Positions 36,335 to 45,158 of a stretch of DNA of 50,250 bases are shown piece by piece. Location of the stretch: assembly GCA_035524315.1 (NCBI GenBank), contig DATKPD010000029.1, positions 1-50,250 on the forward strand, in the 5' to 3' direction. Below the pieces are notes generated by a model. That model was given only the letters and a program-made list of their open reading frames with translations, did not search any database and was not told the origin of the DNA. The translations under genes and the position numbers were made by a program. This stretch comes from BOG-938 sp035524315. Lineage in GTDB: Bacteria; Pseudomonadota; Alphaproteobacteria; Caulobacterales; Caulobacteraceae. Positions within the stretch are counted from its first letter, which is position 1. Every line of letters begins with the position of its first letter.

Positions 36335-39300
36335 GCTTGCACCTCTAGCTCCGCCAAGTCCGGGCGGGCGCGGCGCGCGTCAAGCTCGATCAGCACCGGC
36401 AGAACGAGCAGGATCAGCGCTGGGGCTAAGGTAATGCCGCCAACCACCACCAAAGCAAGCGGTCGTTGCACTTGCGAGCCGATCCCGGTCGAAATCGCGG
36501 CCGGCGCCAGGCCTACGCAGGCGGCGAAGCAGGTCATCATCACCGGGCGCAGCTGGCTGTCGCACGCCGCCAGGATCGCCTCGCGCCGCTCCGCGCCCCC
36601 GTCGATCTGGCGGTTGAACGACGACAGAACCAGAATGCCGTTCATCACCGATACGCCGAACAGGCCAATGAAACCGATCGCGGCGGACACGCTCAACGCC
36701 GTGCCGGTGAGGAACAGCGCCAATACGCCGCCGACCATGGCCATGGGCAGCACGCTCATGGTCAGGAGCGTGTCGCTGAGCTTGGAGAAGTTCATGAACA
36801 GCAGGACGCCGATCAGCGCCAGACTGACCGGCGCGGCTATGGCCAGGCGGCCGAGCGCTTCCTGCATTTCGCCCAACTCGCCCACCCATTCCACGCGATA
36901 GCCGCCCGGCAGCAACACCTGGCGACGCACCTTGGCCTGAGCCTCCTTCACGGCGCCGCCCAGATCGCGGCCGCGCACGCTGAACTTGATCGGAATGTAG
37001 CGCTCTTCGCCCTCGCGGTAGATGAACGCCGCGCCCGAGGTATAGCTGACGGTGGCCACGTCGGTCAGCGGGACCTGCACCAGCCCGCCGCCCGGAGCCG
37101 GCGCGCCCACGGTGATGTGCTTGATCGCCTCCAGGCTGGAGCGATCCTTGGGATCCAGCCGCACCATGATCGGGAAATTGCGGTCGCTTCCGGTCTCATA
37201 CAGGTTACCCGCCGCCTGGCCGCCCACTGCGGCCTGCAGCGTGCTGGTGATATCGCCGGGCTGCAGGCCGTAGCGGGCCGCCTTGTCGCGGTCCACGTCC
37301 ACCCGCACCGTAGGCTGGCCCAGGGACTTGAACACCGCCAGGTCGGTCACGCCCGGCACGGTGGCCATCACCGCCTCGATCTTGGCCGCTGTTGCTTCCA
37401 GGGTCGCCAGGTCTGGTCCGAACAGCTTGAGCGAGTTCTCGCCCTTCACGCCTGAGGCGGCCTCCTCGACGTTGTCCTCGATGTTCTGCGAGAAGTTGAA
37501 GTCCACGCCGGGGAAGGTGCGCACCAGGTCGTCGTTGAGGCTCTTGGTCAGCTTGGCCTTGTCCACACCGCGCGGCCATTGATCGAACGGCTTGAGCGGC
37601 ACGAAGAACTCGGCGTTGAAGAAGCCGGTGGAGTCGGTGCCGTCGTCCGGCCGCCCATGCTGGGACACCACCGTGACCACCTCGGGATAGCGCCGTATCA
37701 CCGCGCGCATGCGGTCGACATAGTCCTGGCTGGCCTCGAGCGACACCGACAGGGGCATGGTGGCGCGGATCCAGAAGTTGCCCTCTTCCAGATGCGGCAG
37801 GAACTCGGCGCCGAGGCTGGCGCCCGCGCCGATGGCCAGCGCCATCAGCAGGCCGGCGCCGCCCAGGGTCAGCACACGGTTGGCCAGAGCCCATTGCAGG
37901 GCTGGCTTGTAGAGCGCGTGAAGGCGCCGCACGAGCCAGGTGTCCTCGTCGTGCAGACGGCGCGGCAGCAGCACCGCGCTCAGCGCCGGGGTGATGGTGA
38001 AGGTGGCCAGCAGCCCCCCGCCTATGGCGTAGGCGTAGGTCTTGGCCATGGGCCCGAAGATGTGCCCCTCGACCCCGGTCAGGGTGAACAGCGGCAGAAA
38101 GCTGATGATAATGATCGAGGCGGCGAAGAAGATCGACTTCGACACCTCCTGCGCGGCCTCGCGGATCGCCCCGGTGCGCGCGGGCAGTTCGGGGGCGCCG
38201 CGCGGGCGGCGCGCCGTGGCCTCGACCATGCGGCGGTAGATGTTCTCGACCATGATCACGGTGGCGTCGACCACCAGGCCGAAGTCCACCGCCCCAACCG
38301 ACAGCAGATTGGCGGATTCCCCCCGGCCGACCATGATCAGTATGGCGAAGAACAGGGCGAAGGGGATCGTCGCGGCCACCACAAGGGCGCTGCGCAGATT
38401 GCCGATGAACAGCCACTGCACGATGAAGATCAGCACCATGCCCTCGACCATGTTGTGCAGCACGGTGTGGGTGGTGACCGAGATCAGATCGCTGCGGTCG
38501 TAGATCTTCTGGATGCGCACGCCGGGCGGCAGCACGCCCTCGCTGTTGATCTTGGCCACCTCGGCCTCGACCGCCTTGATCGTCGGCATGCTTTTTTCGC
38601 CCCGGTGCATCAGCACGATGCCCTGGACGATGTCGTTGTCGTCGTCCTGGCCCGCGATGCCCAGGCGCGGCAGGTGGCCGACCGTGACCCGCGCCACGTC
38701 GCGAAGTTGCACCGGCGCTCCGTTATTGGCCGCCAGCATCACCGCGCCCAGCTGATCTATTGACTGGATTTGTCCCACCCCGCGCACGATCGCCGCCTGC
38801 GGCCCGAAGTTGACGGTCTGGCCGCCGACGTTGCCATTGGCGTTGTTGATAGCGTTCAGCACCTGGGGCAGGCCCAGGCCGTAGGCGATCAGCTTGTTCT
38901 GATCGACGGCGACCTCGTAGGTCTTGGTCATGCCGCCCCAGCCGGTGACGTCGATTACCCCCGGCACGGCCTTGAAGCGCCGCTGCAGCACCCAGTCCTG
39001 CAGGGTCTTCAAGTCGGTGACCGAATAGCCCGGAGGCCCGACCAGACGGTAGCGGTAGATCTCGCCGATCGGACTTTCGGGCGACACCTGGGGCTGGGCG
39101 TTGCCCGGCAGGCCGCTGAGCTGGCTCAGACGGTTGATCACCCGCTGCTCGGCCTCGTCGTAGGTGAAGTCGTAGGTGAACTGGATCTTCACGTCCGACA
39201 GGCCGAACAGTGAAATGGTCCGCACGCTGGTCACGTGCGGTATCCCCGCCATCTGGATCTCGATCGGAATGGTGATGTAGCGCTCGATCTCCTCGGCCGA

Positions 39301-39465
39301 GGCGCCCGAGTCCTGGGTGATCACCTCGACATTGGGCGGCACCGGGTCGGGGTAGGCCTCGATGTTGAGCGCGCGGAAGCCGACGATCCCGGCGATGAAC
39401 ACCGCCGCCAGGAACGTCAGCATCAGCGACCTGTGGCGCAGGGAAAAAGCGATGATGCGATTCAT
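36331..39465 (-). CDS. Heavy-metal-type RND efflux pump (CzcA/CusA family)
   Basis: 1044-residue inner-membrane pump. N-terminal MNRIIAFSLRHRSLMLTFLA is helix 1. The proton-relay helix contains GAVDFGLVVDATVIMVEN, with Asp394, Asp400 and Glu407 in the D-F-G-x3-D...E-N arrangement of CzcA-like pumps for divalent cations, although Asp400 is followed by Ala-Thr rather than the commoner Gly-Ala. Other family marks are EIERYITIPIE, GWGGMTKTYEV and LPHLEEGNFWIRATMP. The start lies four bases after the membrane-fusion gene stop. The metal is not identifiable by eye; CusA's methionine-rich features were not noticed. Confidence 0.93.
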   Translation of the reverse strand: MNRIIAFSLRHRSLMLTFLAAVFIAGIVGFRALNIEAYPDPVPPNVEVITQDSGASAEEIERYITIPIEIQMAGIPHVTSVRTISLFGLSDVKIQFTYDFTYDEAEQRVINRLSQLSGLPGNAQPQVSPESPIGEIYRYRLVGPPGYSVTDLKTLQDWVLQRRFKAVPGVIDVTGWGGMTKTYEVAVDQNKLIAYGLGLPQVLNAINNANGNVGGQTVNFGPQAAIVRGVGQIQSIDQLGAVMLAANNGAPVQLRDVARVTVGHLPRLGIAGQDDDNDIVQGIVLMHRGEKSMPTIKAVEAEVAKINSEGVLPPGVRIQKIYDRSDLISVTTHTVLHNMVEGMVLIFIVQWLFIGNLRSALVVAATIPFALFFAILIMVGRGESANLLSVGAVDFGLVVDATVIMVENIYRRMVEATARRPRGAPELPARTGAIREAAQEVSKSIFFAASIIIISFLPLFTLTGVEGHIFGPMAKTYAYAIGGGLLATFTITPALSAVLLPRRLHDEDTWLVRRLHALYKPALQWALANRVLTLGGAGLLMALAIGAGASLGAEFLPHLEEGNFWIRATMPLSVSLEASQDYVDRMRAVIRRYPEVVTVVSQHGRPDDGTDSTGFFNAEFFVPLKPFDQWPRGVDKAKLTKSLNDDLVRTFPGVDFNFSQNIEDNVEEAASGVKGENSLKLFGPDLATLEATAAKIEAVMATVPGVTDLAVFKSLGQPTVRVDVDRDKAARYGLQPGDITSTLQAAVGGQAAGNLYETGSDRNFPIMVRLDPKDRSSLEAIKHITVGAPAPGGGLVQVPLTDVATVSYTSGAAFIYREGEERYIPIKFSVRGRDLGGAVKEAQAKVRRQVLLPGGYRVEWVGELGEMQEALGRLAIAAPVSLALIGVLLFMNFSKLSDTLLTMSVLPMAMVGGVLALFLTGTALSVSAAIGFIGLFGVSVMNGILVLSSFNRQIDGGAERREAILAACDSQLRPVMMTCFAACVGLAPAAISTGIGSQVQRPLALVVVGGITLAPALILLVLPVLIELDARRARPDLAELEVQA

Positions 39466-39469
39466 CGGC

Positions 39470-40663
39470 TCAGTCGGGCTTGGACGCGCGATCGATGAAC
39501 AGCGAACCCGCCGTCACCACCCATTCACCCACTTTCAGGCCCGACAGCGCCTGGACCTGGCCGTCGACCGGATCGGCCGCCTTGATCGGCCGGAGTTCGA
39601 GCGTCTTGGTCTGGGGGTGGGCCACCCACACCCTGGCGCTGTCGCCTTCATAGATCACCGCCTGCTCGGGCACGATGACCGCGGCCTCGGCCGGCCCGGT
39701 CGAGAGGGTGAAGCTGGCGAACATCTCGGGCTTGAGCGCGCCGTCGGCGTTGGCCAGCACCGCGCGCACGGCCAGGCGCCGGGTGACCGGGTCGATGACG
39801 GACGCGACATAGTCGATCTTGGCGTGAAACACCCGGTCCGGCAGGGCCAGCACGCGCACCTGCAGCGGCTGACCCAGCCGCATCTGGCCGCTGTCGGCCT
39901 CGCGCACATTGGCCATCAGCCACACCTGGCTCAGGTCGCTGATCACCAGGGCGCCGCCCGCGCCGCCCGACACCGCGCCGATGTTCTGGCCCACGCCGAT
40001 CAGACGCTGGGTCACGGTTCCGTCGATCGGCGCGCTCACCGTGACCACGCCAGCGTCGCCGCCCGCCGCCTTGCCCATGGCCTTGAGCTTGCCCTGCGCC
40101 GCCGACAACGCCGCCCGGGCGCTCGCCAGGTCCGCCTGGCTTTGCCGCCAGTCCTTCAGCGCGCCGCCGGCGCTGTCATAAAGCGCGTGCAGGCGCGCCT
40201 CGTTGGCTTCAGCCGCCTGGGCCTGGGCCTGGGCCGCCGAAAGGTCGCTCTGGGCCTGAGCGAAGTCGGGCGACTGCACGGTGAACAGGGCCTGGCCCCT
40301 GCGCACCCGATCGCCCGCCTTGACGAAGATCTGCGTCACCTGGCCGGTCACAGGCGAGAACACCTGGGTCGTGCGGTCGTCGTCGCTCGCGATCTTGCCG
40401 TCTGTCCGCACGCCCGGACTTACGGTCGCAGCGAGCGCCTGCTGCAGGCCCAGCGTGGCCCACTGCTCGTCGGTGGCCTGGAAGGTCCCCGGCGCGGGCG
40501 CAGCGGGCGGCGGCGGCGGCGGCGCGGGCGTGAGCAGGCGCGCCGCCAGGGGCAGGCCGACGAACAGCGCAACGGCCAGCCCCGCTGCAGTCGCCAGTAT
40601 GGCCCACTGGCGTCGACGCGGCAGGCCGCCGATGGGAGACAACGAACCGATCGGATGGGTCAA
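39470..40663 (-). CDS. RND efflux membrane-fusion (periplasmic adaptor) protein
   Basis: 397 residues with one N-terminal membrane helix (QWAILATAAGLAVALFVGLP), a Pro/Ala-rich linker at about residues 50-60, then the barrel-sandwich halves (FSPVTGQVTQIFVKAGDRV and VVTVSAPIDGTVTQRLIGVG) flanking an alpha-hairpin rich in Ala and Gln. The beta-barrel (VWLMANVREADSGQMRLGQ) and membrane-proximal domains follow. This is the CzcB/CusB order. No His- or Met-rich N-terminal metal-binding extension is present. Encoded between the small membrane protein and the pump. Confidence 0.92.
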   Translation of the reverse strand: MTHPIGSLSPIGGLPRRRQWAILATAAGLAVALFVGLPLAARLLTPAPPPPPPAAPAPGTFQATDEQWATLGLQQALAATVSPGVRTDGKIASDDDRTTQVFSPVTGQVTQIFVKAGDRVRRGQALFTVQSPDFAQAQSDLSAAQAQAQAAEANEARLHALYDSAGGALKDWRQSQADLASARAALSAAQGKLKAMGKAAGGDAGVVTVSAPIDGTVTQRLIGVGQNIGAVSGGAGGALVISDLSQVWLMANVREADSGQMRLGQPLQVRVLALPDRVFHAKIDYVASVIDPVTRRLAVRAVLANADGALKPEMFASFTLSTGPAEAAVIVPEQAVIYEGDSARVWVAHPQTKTLELRPIKAADPVDGQVQALSGLKVGEWVVTAGSLFIDRASKPD

Positions 40664-40679
40664 GCGCAGGGTATCCTTG

Positions 40680-40898
40680 TCAGGCGACGCTGGCGGTCGC
40701 CGGGTGGACGGGCGCGCGGCGCCAGGCGCTGGGGCTGGCCCTGGCCACAGATGCGGGCGCTGCGACCGCGCCGCCGCGCATCTGGCGCCTGGCCGCCACG
40801 CCGGCCACGACCCCGACGATCAGCCCGGCCAGGATCGCCAGGGCGAACAGGCGCAGCGGGCCGACGGGGCAGGCCGGCGGAGGCGGGATGGGCGGCAT
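40680..40898 (-). CDS. Small single-helix membrane protein in the efflux operon
   Basis: 72 residues: a short Pro-rich start (MPPIPPPPACPVGP), one strong helix (LFALAILAGLIVGVVAGVAA) and a basic Ala-rich tail. GCGAGG lies about eight bases before the ATG. It begins 95 nt after the kinase stop, directly downstream of the operator-like repeat at 40965, and ends 16 nt before the adaptor gene. No family recognised. Its position as first gene of the efflux transcript makes it likely real. Confidence 0.6.
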   Translation of the reverse strand: MPPIPPPPACPVGPLRLFALAILAGLIVGVVAGVAARRQMRGGAVAAPASVARASPSAWRRAPVHPATASVA

Positions 40899-40964
40899 GG
40901 CTTGACCTCGCTGGGGCGCAGGCGTCGGGGCGAAACGACGGGTCCCAGGCGATAAAGCGGGGCG

Positions 40965-40981
40965 CTTACGCCAAAGTTACG
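40965..40981 (-). promoter_or_regulatory. Operator-like direct repeat before the efflux genes
   Basis: Plus strand CTTACG-N5-GTTACG with the half-sites 11 nt apart; read in the direction of transcription, CGTAAC-N5-CGTAAG. Eight bases further on is TTTATC, a possible -10. The repeat ends 67 nt from the downstream start codon. A closely similar repeat at 43113-43129 lies at the matching place before the regulator gene. Tandem half-sites with an 11-nt period are typical of OmpR/PmrA/QseB-type regulators, and such a regulator is encoded here. Confidence 0.6.
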
Positions 40982-40993
40982 CGTGGCCGCGCC

Positions 40994-42364
40994 CTAGGTG
41001 CGGCCCGCGGGCGGCGGCGAGGCGGACGGCAGAACGACCTTGAACACCGCGCCTCCGCCCCGCCGCGCCAGGGCGACGATCTCTCCGCCGTGCGCCTTGA
41101 CGATGCGCCCCACGATCGACAGGCCCAGCCCCCCGCCGATCTTGCGCTCGCGCCGCCAAAAGCGCTGGAACAGCAGGTCGCGCTCGGCCAAAGGAACGCC
41201 CGGTCCCCGGTCCAGCACCCGCAGCACCCCGCCGCCCGACACCTCGATCGTCACCGTTGTGCCCGGAGCGGTATGGGCCACGCCGTTCTCGGCCAGATTG
41301 CGCACCGCCTGGAACAGGAAGTCGTGCTGGCCGCGCACCCACACCGGCCTGCCAACGCCCGCCACCTCCACGCTTTTGCCTTGGGCCAAGGCCAGGGGCG
41401 CCAGGTGCTCGGCCACCTCCAGCCCGACGGCGCGTAGGTCCGCCCGGTTGTCGGGGCTCACGGCCATCACGTCCGCTTCGGCCAGCACCAGCAACTGGCT
41501 GACAATGCGGCTCATGCGGTCCAGGTCGGCCTGGAGGGCGCGGCGCATCGCGGGGTCGACGATCTGCTCGGTGCGCATGCGGATCACCGCCAGCGGCGTG
41601 CGCAGTTCATGCGCCACGTCGGCGGTCAGGTTGCGCTGGGCGTGGAAACCCTCCTCCAGCCGCCCCAGCGCCTGGTTGACCGCCTGCACCATCGGCGCGA
41701 CCTCCTGCGGCATGCCATCCAGCGGCAGGCGCACGTCGATGCGGGCCGGGCCTATGGCTTCGGCCATGCGCGAGGCGCGCAGCACCGGCTCGAACGCCCG
41801 CCGCACGATCGCCACGTCCGCCGCCAGCAGCGCGAGCAGGATGGCCAGGGTGAACCACGCGATCTGGGGGACGAAGCGCGCGGTGATGTCGTCGATCACC
41901 ACGTCCGGGTCTTCCAGGTTTTGGCCCAGCTGAATCCACACCGGCCGTCCCGCAATCTCGGCCGCGAACACCCCGCCATAGTAAAGGCCTGCGCGCCCCG
42001 AGCCCTTGTCGAACCATGCCGGCCCCGACGCCCTGGGCCCAAGCGGGGTGAGGGCCCGGCCATCGGCTGTGGAGGCCAGAAGCACCCGTCCATCGGGATT
42101 CACGACCGCGAAGGCGAAACCGCCGCCGCCCTGGGCGTAAGGCGCGCGCGCTGGCTCCGCCAACTGCAGGCGCCCGTCCGGACCGCGGTGCAGCGCCGCG
42201 AGCAGGGCCTGCTCGTGACTGGTCAGCATGCGTCGCTGGAACGCCGTCACATTGTGGTTGAGCAACACAAGGATGGTGGCCGGCATGACCAGCGAGGTCG
42301 CCGCTATGGCCAGCACCTGCAGCCAGATAATCCGGGAAAAGGCTGAGCGGAACCGCAGACGCAT
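40994..42364 (-). CDS. QseC-like membrane sensor histidine kinase
   Basis: 456 residues. Helix 1 (IIWLQVLAIAATSLVMPATI) is followed by a periplasmic segment of about 130 residues with GGFAFAVVNPDGRVLLAS, characteristic of the 2CSK_N sensor domain of QseC/TctE-type kinases. Helix 2 is near 170-187. His252 lies in LTADVAHELRTPLAVIRMR. The ATPase domain has RNLAENGVAHTAPG, VLDRGPGVP and GGGLGLSIVGRI. The start codon directly abuts the regulator's stop (TAG then ATG). Cognate to the regulator upstream and probably controlling the efflux genes downstream. Confidence 0.92.
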   Translation of the reverse strand: MRLRFRSAFSRIIWLQVLAIAATSLVMPATILVLLNHNVTAFQRRMLTSHEQALLAALHRGPDGRLQLAEPARAPYAQGGGGFAFAVVNPDGRVLLASTADGRALTPLGPRASGPAWFDKGSGRAGLYYGGVFAAEIAGRPVWIQLGQNLEDPDVVIDDITARFVPQIAWFTLAILLALLAADVAIVRRAFEPVLRASRMAEAIGPARIDVRLPLDGMPQEVAPMVQAVNQALGRLEEGFHAQRNLTADVAHELRTPLAVIRMRTEQIVDPAMRRALQADLDRMSRIVSQLLVLAEADVMAVSPDNRADLRAVGLEVAEHLAPLALAQGKSVEVAGVGRPVWVRGQHDFLFQAVRNLAENGVAHTAPGTTVTIEVSGGGVLRVLDRGPGVPLAERDLLFQRFWRRERKIGGGLGLSIVGRIVKAHGGEIVALARRGGGAVFKVVLPSASPPPAGRT

Positions 42365-43042
42365 CTATTTGGGCATTGGCGCGATCAGGTAGCCGACCCC
42401 CCTGACCGTATGCACCGTGACCCCCGCGCCCAGATCCTGCAAGCGCCGACGCAGGCGATGGATCGACACCTCCACCGCGTTGGACCCTATCGGCTGCTCC
42501 AGCCCGAACAATTGGTCCTCGACATAGGTCTTGGGGATCACCCGTCCCGGCCGCCGCATCAGCAGCTCCAACAGCTCGATCTCTCGCGCCGAGAACGGCT
42601 TGGGCGCGCCGTCCAGCATCACCTGGCGACCGACCACGTCCAGCGCCAGGTCGCCCACCTCCAGCCGGTTGCCGAGCATCTCGCCCGGTCTGCGCAGCAG
42701 CGCCTGCAGCCGCGCCACCAGTTCCTCGGTGGCGAAGGGCTTGGCCAGATAGTCGTCGGCGCCGGCGTTGAGCCCGTCCACCCGGTCGTGCACGCTCCCG
42801 CGTGCGGTCAAAACCAGCACCGGCGTCCGGTCGCCCCGTGCGCGCAGGGCCCGCAGGCAATCCAGGCCATCGCCGTCGGGCAGGCCCAGGTCGAGCACAA
42901 CGGCGGCGTATTGGCTCGACCGGAGGCGCTCGTCGACCTCTCCGGCCAGGCGGATCGCGTCCACCGCGAAACCCGACTTGGACAGGCCCAGGGAGACCAG
43001 TTCCGCCAGGGCGGCGTTGTCTTCAACCAATAGCAGTCGCAA
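42365..43042 (-). CDS. QseB/PmrA-like OmpR-family response regulator
   Basis: 225 residues beginning at TTG 43042 (MRLLLVEDNAALAELV, the normal family N-terminus, so the rare start is well supported). Receiver domain with Glu7-Asp8, phosphorylated Asp51 in VVLDLGLPDGDG and Lys near LAKPFATEEL. The DNA-binding domain has FSAREIELLELLMRRPG, SNAVEVSIHRLRRRLQ and VHTVRGVGYLIA. Upstream, at 43113, is a tandem repeat matching the one before the efflux genes, suggesting autoregulation and direct control of efflux (inference). Confidence 0.93.
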   Translation of the reverse strand: MRLLLVEDNAALAELVSLGLSKSGFAVDAIRLAGEVDERLRSSQYAAVVLDLGLPDGDGLDCLRALRARGDRTPVLVLTARGSVHDRVDGLNAGADDYLAKPFATEELVARLQALLRRPGEMLGNRLEVGDLALDVVGRQVMLDGAPKPFSAREIELLELLMRRPGRVIPKTYVEDQLFGLEQPIGSNAVEVSIHRLRRRLQDLGAGVTVHTVRGVGYLIAPMPK

Positions 43043-43112
43043 GGGCCCACCCCGGATGTTGGCGGCGCGACCATGATCTGGCGCGACGCGGGTCCAGCGC
43101 TATGACGTTCGC

Positions 43113-43129
43113 CTTACACTCAGCTTACG
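43113..43129 (-). promoter_or_regulatory. Operator-like direct repeat before the regulator gene
   Basis: Plus strand CTTACA-N5-CTTACG, half-sites 11 nt apart; in the transcription direction CGTAAG-N5-TGTAAG, then eight bases to CATAGC, a possible -10. It ends 71 nt from the regulator start, nearly the same spacing as the repeat at 40965-40981 has to its gene. It also lies about 40-80 nt upstream of the divergent kinase gene and could affect it. Confidence 0.6.
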
Positions 43130-43210
43130 ACGCCCTGCTCCGAGCGGGCGATCGCGCGCGCTGTTGTGGTCAAGCTTGGAGGCAGGGCGAAATGTCGCTA
43201 TCGCGTGCGA

Positions 43211-44719
43211 ATGCGCCTGCGCAACGTCCGCTTTCCCGCTGTGTCCGAGCGCGGCTTCAACCAGGCCGTGGTCGGCTTCGTCGCGCTTGGTTTCCTGACC
43301 TTGCTGGTCGGCGTCGCCGCCGTGGGCTGGATCGCGGCGCAGAACGAGGATCGCACCGCGTGGGTCACCCATAGCTATGGCGTCGAACGCCTGATCACCG
43401 CGTTCCGCCTGCAGGTCGTGACCTTGCAGGCATCGCGTCGCGGCTATCTCTTGACCGGCGATTCCGGCTTCCAGTCCGACTTCTCCAGCGCCCAGAGCAG
43501 CCTGTTCGACGATCTGGCCCGACTGCGCCGGCTCACAGCCGAAAATCCCCGCCAGCAGGCGCGCATCACGCAGCTGGCCACCCTGTCCTCGCGCATGGCG
43601 GCCCTGCTCAAGGGGTCAATGACCGACTTCGACGCGGGCCAGCCGGAACTGGCGCTAAAGGCTGTGGCCACCGACGGGAGCGTGGCCCTGGCGCAGCAGG
43701 CCGATCAGATCGCCCAGGCCATGCTGGCCGAGGAGAACGGCCTTCTGACCCTGCGCCAGTCGCGGCGCACCTCGGCCTCGGAGCTGTTCGGCGGGGTGCT
43801 GACCGTGCTTGGCGTGCTGGTTCTGGCGCTGGCGGCCGGATCGGTGCTGATCATCCAGCGCTATACCCACGACCTCGCCGCCTCGCGCGACAGCCTCAAG
43901 CGCCTTAACGAGCATTTGGAGGAGATGGTGGAGGCGCGCACCATGGACCTGCAGCGGGCCAACGACGAGATCCAGCGCTTCGCCTACATCGTGTCGCACG
44001 ACCTTCGCTCGCCCTTGGTCAATGTTCTGGGCTTCACCGGCGAGCTTGAGTCCGCGGCCAAGGCCCTGGGCGCCCTGGTCGACCGCGCCGAGACCGAAGC
44101 GCCGCAGCTTGTCACCGCCGAAGCCAAACGCGCGGTGCGCGAGGACATGCCGGAGGCGATCGGCTTTATCCTGGCCTCGACCCACAAGATGGACCGACTG
44201 ATCAACGCCATCCTGAAGCTGTCGCGCCAGGGCCGCCGCACCATCACCCCCGAGCCCCTGGACATGAACGCGGTGCTGCAGGACGCGGCCGACACCCTGC
44301 GCCAGCGCGCGCTCGACGCCGGGGCCGAGATCCTGATCGAAGGGCCTCTGCCGCCCATCGTTTCCGACCGCCTGGCTCTGGAGCAAATCTTTTCCAACCT
44401 GTTGGAAAACGCCATCAAATATCCCCAGCCTGGCCGACCGGGCCGTATCGTGCTCAGCGGTCGTCGCGCGGGCGAGCGGGTGGTTTACGAGGTGGCCGAT
44501 AATGGACGCGGCATAGACCCCAAGGACCACGACCGGATATTCGACCTGTTCCGGCGCTCGGGGGTTCAAGATCAGCCAGGCGAAGGAATTGGTTTGGCGC
44601 ATGTGCGCGCTTTGGCCTATCGCTTGGGCGGCTTGGTGAGCTGCCGTTCGGTCCTGGGCCAGGGCGCCGTATTCTCCGTTTCGCTGCCGGCCAACTTTGC
44701 GGGATATACTAGCCCATGA
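43211..44719 (+). CDS. CHASE3-like membrane sensor histidine kinase
   Basis: About 502 residues from ATG 43211 (517 from GTG 43166). Helix 1 (AVVGFVALGFLTLLVGVAAV), a periplasmic helical domain with LQASRRGYLLTGD typical of CHASE3, helix 2 (FGGVLTVLGVLVLALAAG), a coiled linker, then HisKA with the phosphorylated His (IVSHDLRSPLVNVLGFTGEL) and an ATPase domain (NLLENAIKYP, VADNGRGIDP, GEGIGLAHV). The start is uncertain: the best ribosome-binding site (GGAGG, 43178-43182) points to ATG 43192, which is out of frame. The regulator gene downstream overlaps by four bases. Confidence 0.9.
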   Translation: MRLRNVRFPAVSERGFNQAVVGFVALGFLTLLVGVAAVGWIAAQNEDRTAWVTHSYGVERLITAFRLQVVTLQASRRGYLLTGDSGFQSDFSSAQSSLFDDLARLRRLTAENPRQQARITQLATLSSRMAALLKGSMTDFDAGQPELALKAVATDGSVALAQQADQIAQAMLAEENGLLTLRQSRRTSASELFGGVLTVLGVLVLALAAGSVLIIQRYTHDLAASRDSLKRLNEHLEEMVEARTMDLQRANDEIQRFAYIVSHDLRSPLVNVLGFTGELESAAKALGALVDRAETEAPQLVTAEAKRAVREDMPEAIGFILASTHKMDRLINAILKLSRQGRRTITPEPLDMNAVLQDAADTLRQRALDAGAEILIEGPLPPIVSDRLALEQIFSNLLENAIKYPQPGRPGRIVLSGRRAGERVVYEVADNGRGIDPKDHDRIFDLFRRSGVQDQPGEGIGLAHVRALAYRLGGLVSCRSVLGQGAVFSVSLPANFAGYTSP

Positions 44720-45156
44720 CCGACCATCATCCCGTCACCATCCTGATGATCGAGGACGATCTGGGCCACGCGCGACTGATCGAGAAGAACATCCGCCGCG
44801 CCGGCATCTCCAACACCATCCACCATTTCACCGATGGCGGCTCGGCGCTGGAGTTCCTCTACAACCACCCCGACAGCCCCGCGCTGAACGGCCCAGCCCT
44901 GGTGCTGCTCGACCTGAACCTGCCCGACATGAGCGGGGCCGACATCCTGGCCAAGATCAAGGGCGACCCGGCGCTGAAGCGCACGCCGGTGGTGGTCCTG
45001 ACCACCACGGACGACAAGTTGGAAATCCAGCGCTGCTATGACCTGGGTTGTAACGTCTACCTCACCAAACCGGTCAACTATGAGAACTTCGCCGACGCGA
45101 TCCGGCAGCTCGGCCTGTTCCTCTCGGTGATCCAGGTTCCGGGCGTAGAGGCCTAG
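44716..45156 (+). CDS. Single-domain response regulator (Rcp1-like)
   Basis: 146 residues, receiver domain only: MIEDDLGHARLIEKNI, phosphorylated Asp66 in LVLLDLNLPD, TTTDDKLEI and Lys118 in YLTKPVNYENF. The extended loop before Asp66 (FLYNHPDSPALNGP) is the hallmark of Rcp1-type regulators that pair with phytochrome-like kinases. With no output domain it probably relays phosphate between the kinases encoded on either side. Overlaps the upstream gene by four bases (ATGA). Confidence 0.93.
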   Translation: MTDHHPVTILMIEDDLGHARLIEKNIRRAGISNTIHHFTDGGSALEFLYNHPDSPALNGPALVLLDLNLPDMSGADILAKIKGDPALKRTPVVVLTTTDDKLEIQRCYDLGCNVYLTKPVNYENFADAIRQLGLFLSVIQVPGVEA

Positions 45157-45158
45157 GC

